Source: Larkinella humicola (GTDB lineage Bacteria; Bacteroidota; Bacteroidia; Cytophagales; Spirosomataceae). From it: a DNA stretch of 64,000 nt. This document shows, piece by piece, positions 38,288 through 44,726 of the stretch. The notes beneath the pieces are model-generated. The model made no database searches. It was not told where the DNA came from and was given only the letters and a program-made list of their open reading frames with translations. Every line of letters starts with the position of its first letter. Position 1 is the first letter of the stretch. Both the position numbers and the translations under genes were made by a program. The stretch is from assembly GCF_008727875.1 (NCBI RefSeq), contig NZ_VTWS01000003.1:558001-622000 (forward strand). The letters run 5' to 3'.

Positions 38288-39526
38288 TTAATAATGGCAT
38301 TTTGAACACTCGAGGCCACCAATATTAGCCACTCGCAACGGTTCTTTGCTTCCCTTTTTGTGGAGGGCAACTAATTTATCGTAGTAGGCATTATCCTTCG
38401 TAGCAACTTCGGTTTTCCGGTGGCAATCGATACACCAGCCCATCGTCAGGGACGACCGCTGCTCGACTACTTCCATTTTCTCGATCTCGCCGTGGCAGGT
38501 CTGGCATTGCACCTGACCTACATTCGTATGCTGGGCGTGATTGAAATAGGCCAGATCCGGGAGGTTGTGAACACGCACCCATTCCACAGGACGATCTTCT
38601 TCGATGGCCTTGTAGATTTTCTGGATTTCCGGTGATTCGCGTTTGATTTCACCGTGGCAGTTCATACAGATATTAGCCGATGGAATCGTGGCCAGCTTTC
38701 CCTTGTAAACACTGGTGTGACAGTAGTTACAATTAATCTGGTATTGACCAGCGTGTAGCTTGTGCGAAAATGCGATGGGCTGCTTGGGAGCGTAGCCTTG
38801 CGAAACGCCGACACTGTACATGCCGTCGAAGGTTTGCTTGGTTACCACAAACACAAACAACCACAATACAATAGAGCGCAGGGTACTGTTGCTGGCGGCA
38901 GCCGACAGGTTGCTTTTCAGTCGCTGGAAGAACGGCGTCGATTGCCCGCCTTCAGCACCGGCGGCTGGCGCAACGGCTTTTGACAGAACCGATACCAGAA
39001 CCAATAAAACACCCAGAACCAGCAACATAACAACAAGCAGCGCAACCAGTACGGCCGTAAACAACCCGGATGGGCTTTCGCTGGCCGGTGCGGCTGTCGC
39101 CGACCCTACAGTTCCAGCCGATGCTGTTGCATCAGTCGGTGCCGGCTTTCCAGCCGCTTCTACGTGCGCCAGAATGTTCTTGATGTCATCATCGGACAAA
39201 TCCGGGAAGCTCTGCATCACCAGCGGCTGGTACTTGGCGTACAATGCCGTGGCATAGGCATCGCCACTGGAAATGACGGCTTGCGGGTTTTTCACCCACT
39301 TGATCAGCCATGCTTCATCCCGGCGGCTTTTGATTCCTTTCAATCCTGGACCGATTACTTTTTCGTCCGTTACGGCGTGGCATTGCTGGCATAAAGTCGA
39401 GAATAATTCCTTTCCTTTTGCCGCATCACCACCTGCAGCCGCGGCTTCCTGAGCCACTGACTGATAGCTGCTGAAGACTGCTATCAGTACAATTACTAAA
39501 GTACTTATTACACTTCGTGAGTACAT
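38288..39526 (-). CDS. actA: Alternative complex III subunit ActA, multiheme cytochrome c
   Basis: I place the start at the ATG at 39526 (MYSRSVISTLVIVLIAVFSS), which opens a signal peptide; 39562 is also in frame. The 412-residue protein has six CxxCH motifs. CQQCH (about 45) lies in an N-terminal class-I-like cytochrome domain. CNYCH, CMNCH, CQTCH, CIDCH and CSKCH (about 265-411) form the usual pentaheme part. Between them lie an Ala/Pro linker, two transmembrane helices (about 155-180 and 215-235) and a short loop. It heads the operon and directly follows a consensus promoter. Confidence 0.94.
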   Translation of the reverse strand: MYSRSVISTLVIVLIAVFSSYQSVAQEAAAAGGDAAKGKELFSTLCQQCHAVTDEKVIGPGLKGIKSRRDEAWLIKWVKNPQAVISSGDAYATALYAKYQPLVMQSFPDLSDDDIKNILAHVEAAGKPAPTDATASAGTVGSATAAPASESPSGLFTAVLVALLVVMLLVLGVLLVLVSVLSKAVAPAAGAEGGQSTPFFQRLKSNLSAAASNSTLRSIVLWLFVFVVTKQTFDGMYSVGVSQGYAPKQPIAFSHKLHAGQYQINCNYCHTSVYKGKLATIPSANICMNCHGEIKRESPEIQKIYKAIEEDRPVEWVRVHNLPDLAYFNHAQHTNVGQVQCQTCHGEIEKMEVVEQRSSLTMGWCIDCHRKTEVATKDNAYYDKLVALHKKGSKEPLRVANIGGLECSKCHY

Positions 39527-39589
39527 TTTAATCAATGAGAAACCGATAAAATCAGTATGCATACCTACTAATTATTTTCCATTAACGCA

Positions 39590-39620
39590 CAAAAGTAGCA
39601 CAGGAACGGTTTTAATCAAA
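39590..39620 (-). promoter_or_regulatory. Promoter of the ACIII-oxidase operon
   Basis: On the minus strand TTTG (39620-39617) is followed after exactly 19 bases by TACTTTTG (39597-39590). The gap to the actA ATG is about 64 bases. The next good terminator on this strand is at 22451, about 17 kb later. Confidence 0.88.
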
Positions 39621-39734
39621 CATCTGCGGTTTGATATTTTACCAGGGGATTTTATTTATACTTTGTCTAAGTAACTGGCTTTTCTGCGCGAATTAACCAC
39701 TTTTACCGACCCCTGCAGACCAAAATTAATTCTA

Positions 39735-39777
39735 AAAAAAATGCCATCCGGTAGGCGTTGAACCTCTTCGGATGGCA
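39735..39777 (-). terminator. Terminator after tRNA-Cys
   Basis: TGCCATCCG (39742-39750) pairs perfectly with CGGATGGCA (39769-39777). On the minus strand a run of Ts follows (39741-39734). It would end the rpsA/tRNA-Cys transcript. Confidence 0.85.
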
Positions 39778-39821
39778 ATCAGTCTTAAAATAGTACTTGT
39801 ATCGCTTGGATACACCGGAAG

Positions 39822-39892
39822 AGGTCCCGAGCGGATTCGAACCGCTGTAAAAGGTTTTGCAGACCTCTGCCTAGCCACTCGGCCACAGGACC
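39822..39892 (-). tRNA. tRNA-Cys (anticodon GCA)
   Basis: The acceptor GGTCCTG pairs with CGGGACC (one wobble) and the discriminator is T. The anticodon loop is CTGCAAA and the T-arm GGTTCGAATCC. Its 71 bases include no encoded CCA. It lies 155 bases downstream of the rpsA-like gene on the same strand. Confidence 0.96.
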
Positions 39893-39903
39893 TTTTTGGT
39901 TTC

Positions 39904-39973
39904 GGAGTTTGGAAATTTGAGGGGTGGGGAGTTCTCCTTCGAGCCTTCCTGAATTCTCAAATTCCCAAACTCC
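39904..39973. repeat. Inverted repeat between rpsA and tRNA-Cys
   Basis: Arms at 39904-39921 and 39956-39973 are inverted copies at 17 of 18 positions around a 34-base spacer. The arm sequence is not found in the other intergenic repeats here. Confidence 0.65.
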
Positions 39974-40047
39974 TCGACTGCTTATCGTGCCGCAAACTTA
40001 CTACAATATTCATTCCAGACAGCGCGGCACTTCAAAAATTTCAGAAC

Positions 40048-41835
40048 TTATTCTCCTTTCGAAGAACGACCTTCCATTTGCTCTTTCAACGCAGCCAGGG
40101 CATCGAGATCACCGAGCGTAGCCCGCTCCGGTTCTTTGCTGCTGGTGGTCGGTGCTTTGGCAACGGCCTGTCTTTTCTCCGGTTTGCGATCATCGCCTTT
40201 TTCCTGCCACGTTTTCGAGTGTGACAACATGATGCGTTTTTCGTCCTTCGAAAATTCAATCACTTTGAAGTCAACCGTTTCGCCGACATCAGCCCACGAA
40301 CCATCTTCTTTCTGCAGGTTTTTCAGGGCCGAGAAGCCTTCGATGCCATAAGGCAGTTCCAGGGTTGCAACCTTATCGTTTTTCGACAGGATCGTACACC
40401 GGTGAACGGAACCCGGAGTGAAAACGCTTTCGAACGTATCCCACGGATTTTCCTCCAGTTGTTTGTGACCCAACGCCAGACGACGGTTGTCAACATCCAG
40501 TTCCAGAACGATTACTTCCAGCTCTTCGCCCACTTTGATGAAGTCAGACGGGTGTTTGATTTTCTTCGTCCATGACAGATCCGATACGTGTACCAGACCG
40601 TCGATGCCTTCTTCCAGTTCCAGGAACAAACCGAAGTTGGTCAGGTTCCGAACGATGCCTTTGTGTTTGGTACCGATGGCGTATTTCTCCACCAGCTCCG
40701 GACGTGACCAGGGGTCAGCCGTCAGTTGCTTGATACCAAGGGACATCTTGCGATCGTTGCGATCCAGCGTCAGCACAACGGCTTCTACTTCGTCACCTAC
40801 TTTCAGGAAGTCCTGTGGATTGCGAAGATGCTGTGACCACGACATTTCAGAAACGTGAATCAGACCTTCAACACCCGGCATGATTTCCAGGAACGCGCCG
40901 TAGTCGGCGACATTGACAATCCGGCCTTTCACCTTCGAGCCAATCTGCATGCCTTCCTGCAGCGAATCCCAGGGATGCGCCTGGAGTTGCTTCATACCCA
41001 GTGAAATCCGTTTTTTGTCTTCGTCGAAATCCAGGACAACGACGTTGACTTTCTGATCGAGGTGCAACAGTTCGGACGGATGGCTGATGCGGCCCCACGA
41101 AATATCCGTGATGTGCAACAGACCATCGACCCCACCGAGGTCGATGAATACCCCGAAGTTGGTCATGTTCTTGATCACCCCTTCCAGCACCTGACCTTTT
41201 TGCAGGTTGTTCAGGATTTGCTGACGTTGTGCTTCGAGATCTTTTTCGATCAGTACTTTGTGAGAAACCACTACGTTATCGTTAGCGTAATTGATTTTCA
41301 CCACTTTCACTTCCATTTTCTTGCCGACGAACACGTCGAAATCACGAATCGGCTTCACGTCGATCTGCGATCCTGGCAAGAAAGCTTCAATGCTATAAAT
41401 ATCGACAATCAGACCGCCTTTGGTCCGGCGCTTCACGAAACCTTCGATGACCAGGTCTTCGTCCAGGGCGCGCTGAATTTTCTGCCAGGCCGTAATGACT
41501 TTGGCTTTCTTGCGCGACAACACCAGTTGACCGTTGGGGTCTTCCTGATTTTCTACGTAAACTTCTACTTCATCACCAATTTTCATATCGGGCAGATCAC
41601 GGAATTCCGAAGCCGGAACCAGACCATCCGATTTAAAACCAATGTTAAGAATCACTTCCCGGTCAGTAATACCGACAACGGTTCCGATCACTACCTCTTT
41701 CTCGTTTACTTGCGCCAGGGTGTTATCGTACAGCTCAGACAGACGATTACGTTCTTCGTCTGAATAACCGCTACCGAAACCCCGGTTGTCTGCCTTATCC
41801 CAATCAAAATCAGGCAGTGTTTGCGTTTTGCTCAT
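40048..41835 (-). CDS. rpsA: 30S ribosomal protein S1
   Basis: S1 is an RNA-binding protein that helps mRNA bind and unfold on the 30S subunit. I set the start at the ATG at 41835 (MSKTQTLPDFDWDKADNRG); the open frame to 41985 adds a non-homologous hydrophobic stretch. The 595-residue protein has an acidic N-terminus and six S1 repeats, clearest in GVIKNMTNFGVFIDLGGVDG, NVADYGAFLEIMPGVEG and NLTNFGLFLELEEGIDG. The repeats are followed by a Lys/Glu-rich tail. It is preceded by a -7 box at 41932-41939 and a leader of about 90 bases. Confidence 0.96.
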   Translation of the reverse strand: MSKTQTLPDFDWDKADNRGFGSGYSDEERNRLSELYDNTLAQVNEKEVVIGTVVGITDREVILNIGFKSDGLVPASEFRDLPDMKIGDEVEVYVENQEDPNGQLVLSRKKAKVITAWQKIQRALDEDLVIEGFVKRRTKGGLIVDIYSIEAFLPGSQIDVKPIRDFDVFVGKKMEVKVVKINYANDNVVVSHKVLIEKDLEAQRQQILNNLQKGQVLEGVIKNMTNFGVFIDLGGVDGLLHITDISWGRISHPSELLHLDQKVNVVVLDFDEDKKRISLGMKQLQAHPWDSLQEGMQIGSKVKGRIVNVADYGAFLEIMPGVEGLIHVSEMSWSQHLRNPQDFLKVGDEVEAVVLTLDRNDRKMSLGIKQLTADPWSRPELVEKYAIGTKHKGIVRNLTNFGLFLELEEGIDGLVHVSDLSWTKKIKHPSDFIKVGEELEVIVLELDVDNRRLALGHKQLEENPWDTFESVFTPGSVHRCTILSKNDKVATLELPYGIEGFSALKNLQKEDGSWADVGETVDFKVIEFSKDEKRIMLSHSKTWQEKGDDRKPEKRQAVAKAPTTSSKEPERATLGDLDALAALKEQMEGRSSKGE

Positions 41836-41931
41836 AAAAGTTTGGTTGTGGCCCATCGATACATCAGCCCCCGGGCCTTCCTGGCTGACTTTTAGTTGAT
41901 ACATGGAGACACTGCCCCAAAAAAGGAGGTG

Positions 41932-41939
41932 CAAAACTA
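41932..41939 (-). promoter_or_regulatory. Candidate -7 box of rpsA
   Basis: TAGTTTTG on the minus strand fits TAnnTTTG. The -33 position is weak. It lies about 96 bases upstream of the chosen rpsA start. Confidence 0.5.
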
Positions 41940-42019
41940 GTGAAGTTTTCTGGAAAAACATCCAGGAAAGACAAAAAAATGTCATTTCCCGTCAACGGGG
42001 CCGTTGAAGTGCAGATTGC

Positions 42020-42532
42020 TCAGTACATTTTTTCGCGCTTGGCCAGGAAAGGCACCCACGTTTCTTCGAGCGAGCCGGAAAAGTCGCGCAGAAAGACGAG
42101 AAAAGACGGTTTGAAGGGTTTCTGATACAATTTCATGCCGGCTTCCTCGGGCGTAAGGTCGCCTTTCTGGGAGTTGCAGCGTTTGCAGGCCGTGATGAGG
42201 TTGTCCCAGTTGGTTTTGCCGCCCCTCGATTTGGGCAGAACGTGGTCGAGGGTCAGGTCTTCGTGTTTGCCGCAGTACTGACACCGGTTTCCGTCGCGTT
42301 TAAAAATATTCTGACGGTTGAGCATGACCCCCTTGTAGGGGAGGTGTATGTAGCGGTGCAGGCGGATGACGGTGGGAGACGGGTACTCAACGTCCACCGT
42401 TCGCAGGACAAAACCCTGAGATTTGGCAACCAGTTCCGCTTTGTTCAGGTAGACCAACAAGAACGCTTTCGGTACAGAACAGATGCCTAATGCGCTATAG
42501 TCTTGATTAAGTACCAGGACTTTCCTACCCAT
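42020..42532 (-). CDS. HNH endonuclease family protein
   Basis: The ATG at 42532 (MGRKVLVLNQDYSALGICS) gives 170 residues; a TTG two codons upstream is less likely. A C-terminal HNH domain is clear: CQYCGKHEDLTLDHVLPKSR, then NWDNLITACKRCNSQKGD, with two zinc CxxC pairs, the catalytic DH and an Asn. The N-terminal VLNQDYSALGI module is typical of a widespread stand-alone HNH group. There is no intein, phage or restriction context, so its role (DNA or RNA nicking) is unknown. Confidence 0.88.
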   Translation of the reverse strand: MGRKVLVLNQDYSALGICSVPKAFLLVYLNKAELVAKSQGFVLRTVDVEYPSPTVIRLHRYIHLPYKGVMLNRQNIFKRDGNRCQYCGKHEDLTLDHVLPKSRGGKTNWDNLITACKRCNSQKGDLTPEEAGMKLYQKPFKPSFLVFLRDFSGSLEETWVPFLAKREKMY

Positions 42533-42662
42533 AAACAATGTATCTGACTCCTACTTTTTCAAGCAAGTTAATGATATTTCATTATAAATGACAGGTTATT
42601 CCCGGAATCGTACGTATTTTTTTAATTATCGGCGACAAGCTTGACCGTCAGGCAACTACGCA

Positions 42663-43124
42663 TCAAAACTGCTCCCGGCTCATCTCCCGCGAAACATCCC
42701 GTTCCTTGATCGAATCGCGTTTGTCGTATAATTTTTTCCCTTTGGCCAGGGCAATCTCCAGTTTGGCAAACCCCCGGTCATTGATAAAAAGCTTCGTTGG
42801 GATGATCGTCAACCCCTGATCGGTTAGTTTATTGACCAGCCGTTTCAACTCCCGCTTCTGCAAGAGCAGTTTCCGGTCGCGCAGCGGTTCGTGGTTATTG
42901 TAGGTCCCTTCGGTATACTGCGAAATGTGCATTTGTCGGACATACAACTCTTCTTTGGAAAATAAACAATAGGCATCTCCCAGGTTCACTTTTCCCTGCC
43001 GAACCGATTTGATTTCGGTACCTGTAAGCATTATCCCGGCGGTAAAAGTTTCCAGAAAAAAGTACTCAAACGAAGCCCGGCGATTCCGGATTTCGATGTG
43101 TTTGGCCAGTGTTTTATCAGACAT
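42663..43124 (-). CDS. smpB: SsrA-binding protein SmpB
   Basis: SmpB carries tmRNA to stalled ribosomes for trans-translation. The 153-residue protein has normal length. It starts MSDKTLAKHIEIRNRRASFE and contains GIMLTGTEIKSVRQGKVNLG and the basic C-terminal tail GKKLYDKRDSIKERD. I do not find the ssrA (tmRNA) gene nearby. Upstream lies a structured-RNA candidate with its terminator, then a -7 box at 43231-43238, so smpB seems to have its own promoter. Confidence 0.97.
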   Translation of the reverse strand: MSDKTLAKHIEIRNRRASFEYFFLETFTAGIMLTGTEIKSVRQGKVNLGDAYCLFSKEELYVRQMHISQYTEGTYNNHEPLRDRKLLLQKRELKRLVNKLTDQGLTIIPTKLFINDRGFAKLEIALAKGKKLYDKRDSIKERDVSREMSREQF

Positions 43125-43230
43125 ACTTATAGTGTGGTCAATGTGGTCATCGGAAAACCGCCCCTGTGTTCTTCCCGGAACATTCGCGTGTAGGAAAACG
43201 GGCTGACAAACCGACTTTTAAATACTAATT

Positions 43231-43238
43231 CAAAAGTA
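43231..43238 (-). promoter_or_regulatory. Candidate -7 box of smpB
   Basis: TACTTTTG on the minus strand lies 107 bases upstream of the smpB ATG. The expected -33 position falls at the T run of the terminator just upstream. Confidence 0.5.
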
Positions 43239-43256
43239 CCGATTTGTCAACAAAAA

Positions 43257-43282
43257 ATACCCCGAAGTAATCTCCGGGGTAT
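43257..43282 (-). terminator. Terminator between the RNA candidate and smpB
   Basis: On the minus strand ATACCCCG (43282-43275) pairs with CGGGGTAT (43264-43257), 8 bp with a 10-base loop, followed by a T run. No protein gene on this strand ends here, which points to a non-coding transcript or leader upstream. Confidence 0.85.
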
Positions 43283-43298
43283 CAAATGATTCCTGCAT

Positions 43299-43422
43299 TA
43301 TAAACATTTTCCTGGCGAAGCCGGTGTTTTAACCGCATCCAAAAAGATACGGCGTACAGCCGAATCACAGCCTCAAGACCCTTCTGTACACACCGGCATT
43401 CTCCAGGATATCTTCATTTATA
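43299..43422 (-). ncRNA. Candidate structured RNA upstream of smpB
   Basis: The 564-base gap between smpB and the ompH-like gene has no credible protein gene. Its minus-strand RNA folds by eye into nested helices. They are 43416-43422 with 43299-43305 (7 bp), 43403-43407 with 43311-43315 (CCTGG/CCAGG) and 43390-43397 with 43320-43327 (GCCGGTGT/ACACCGGC, 8 bp). The last one encloses two arms: 43384-43389 with 43354-43359 (GTACAG/CTGTAC) and 43346-43352 with 43333-43339 (7 bp). A terminator follows at 43257-43282. It does not match tmRNA, SRP RNA, RNase P RNA or the plain rod of 6S RNA. It may be a stand-alone small RNA or a smpB leader; no strong promoter is seen. Confidence 0.5.
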
Positions 43423-43637
43423 CACACCCTGAGCGTGTACTAATCGCTAAAAATTAAACCTTATCTTTCCAGACTAACTAATATTATTTAGAAAGATTAT
43501 TGCATTGGATGGACCGAAATGACTTGTCGATACATACAACATCACCCTACGTTTAACAAATTTTATGCCGTAGTGCTGCCAACCTTCTAAAAACCCGGCA
43601 TGAATCTTTATTTTGTTGGAAAAAGAACATAAAAAAA

Positions 43638-43664
43638 GCTCCACTACCGAATTGGTAGTGGAGC
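43638..43664 (-). terminator. Terminator after the ompH-like gene
   Basis: A perfect 11-bp stem, GCTCCACTACC (43638-43648) with GGTAGTGGAGC (43654-43664), has a 5-base loop. On the minus strand a T run follows. It lies 24 bases past the stop. Confidence 0.93.
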
Positions 43665-43688
43665 ATAGTTCCGGTAGGTGAAAAGGGG

Positions 43689-44285
43689 TTATTTTTTGGT
43701 CTGCTTCTGCTGGTACTCTTTGTTTAAGCCGCCGATGATCGATTTGGTTGCATCCAGCGTGGTATCTGCAAAGAGAATGCCGCCCCCTCTGGAGTAGCCC
43801 ATCACAAAGTCGTACTGATTTTGTTTGTTGACTTTCTTCAGATAATCATGAATCTGATTGTAGAGTTCTTCGTTCTTTTTTTGCTCTTCTTCTGCCAGTT
43901 GCTGAACCACCCGGTCGCGGTACGCTACCAAATCCTGTTGTTTTTTTTGCAAAGCCGCTTCCGTTGCCCGGCCCTGTTCCATCGTCATCGTTTGGGCCCG
44001 TTGCTGAAAGAAAGCCACTTCATTTTGCAGTGAACGTCCCTTGTTATTCAATTCGTTGTCAAGCTGAAACCGTTTGCTTTCCAGCACTTTCCGGGTGTCT
44101 TTAAAATAATCGTAATTGGTCAGCAGGGAGTCGACGTTGACATAAACCGTCTTGCGGACCGGCGCCGATTTCGTTGTAGTGGCAGCAACAGGGTCTGTAG
44201 TGTTTTTATCAGAGAAGTGCAGGTAGTATAAAACTGCTACAGCAACCGCCAGTACGGCGTTCAAAACAAGGGATGCGTTTTTCAC
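43689..44285 (-). CDS. OmpH/Skp family periplasmic chaperone
   Basis: The 198-residue protein has an N-terminal hydrophobic segment (about 4-22) that may act as anchor or signal. The OmpH domain (about 45-190) begins VYVNVDSLLTNYDYFKDT, followed by a long Gln/Glu/Lys-rich coiled coil and the conserved YDFVMGYSRGGGILFAD end. Skp-like proteins hold unfolded outer-membrane proteins in the periplasm. Here it stands alone, not next to bamA, with its own promoter and terminator. Confidence 0.87.
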   Translation of the reverse strand: MKNASLVLNAVLAVAVAVLYYLHFSDKNTTDPVAATTTKSAPVRKTVYVNVDSLLTNYDYFKDTRKVLESKRFQLDNELNNKGRSLQNEVAFFQQRAQTMTMEQGRATEAALQKKQQDLVAYRDRVVQQLAEEEQKKNEELYNQIHDYLKKVNKQNQYDFVMGYSRGGGILFADTTLDATKSIIGGLNKEYQQKQTKK

Positions 44286-44318
44286 AAGAAACAGTTAATT
44301 AATGGATTAATGATTTTA

Positions 44319-44348
44319 CAAAGGTACGATTTACTCGTTACGTAGCAA
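44319..44348 (-). promoter_or_regulatory. Promoter of the ompH-like gene
   Basis: On the minus strand TTG (44348-44346) is followed after 19 bases by TACCTTTG (44326-44319), about 34 bases before the ATG. Confidence 0.8.
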
Positions 44349-44371
44349 TCTGATGAAGCTCTGCGGAGCAT

Positions 44372-44722
44372 TCATTCCGGTTTAGTCGTAAAAACCGCCC
44401 GGGTCTGATGACCCGCCAAACCCGCCAGGCCGCCTGTCAAACCGCCCAGCAGGGGCGTGATGAGGAGCAGGAAAACCGGCGTTTTCGTTTTAAAAAAAAG
44501 CTCAGCCATCCGACCCGTCAGAATACCGTCCGTTTGCAGATGAATCAGGAATGCATAGACAAACCAGACCACCGCAATTCCTGAAAACCCGATCCCAAAA
44601 GCCCGCCAGCCGGTTTTGCTACGCCAGAAACAGACCCCAAACGCCACCAGGGCAATACTCCACCACGGCAAAAACAACTGCGCGACGGCACTTAACAACA
44701 CAAGTAACAAAAAGGGCATCAT
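44372..44722 (-). CDS. Small hypothetical membrane protein
   Basis: The 116-residue protein has about four hydrophobic segments (residues about 2-20, 21-34, 43-65 and 80-105), including a Gly-rich LLGGLTGGLAGLAG stretch, and a short polar tail. I recognise no family. It begins 4 bases after the penicillin acylase stop, so the two are probably co-translated. Confidence 0.65.
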   Translation of the reverse strand: MMPFLLLVLLSAVAQLFLPWWSIALVAFGVCFWRSKTGWRAFGIGFSGIAVVWFVYAFLIHLQTDGILTGRMAELFFKTKTPVFLLLITPLLGGLTGGLAGLAGHQTRAVFTTKPE

Positions 44723-44726
44723 GGTT

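Noticed and set aside
41062-41763. Plus-strand open frame (233 codons) inside rpsA
   Set aside because: Antisense to conserved S1 repeats; no family resemblance.
43299-43622. tmRNA (ssrA) or 6S RNA next to smpB
   Set aside because: No tRNA-like ends, tag reading frame or CCA region for tmRNA. The fold has a three-way junction rather than the single bulged rod of 6S RNA. I left it unnamed.
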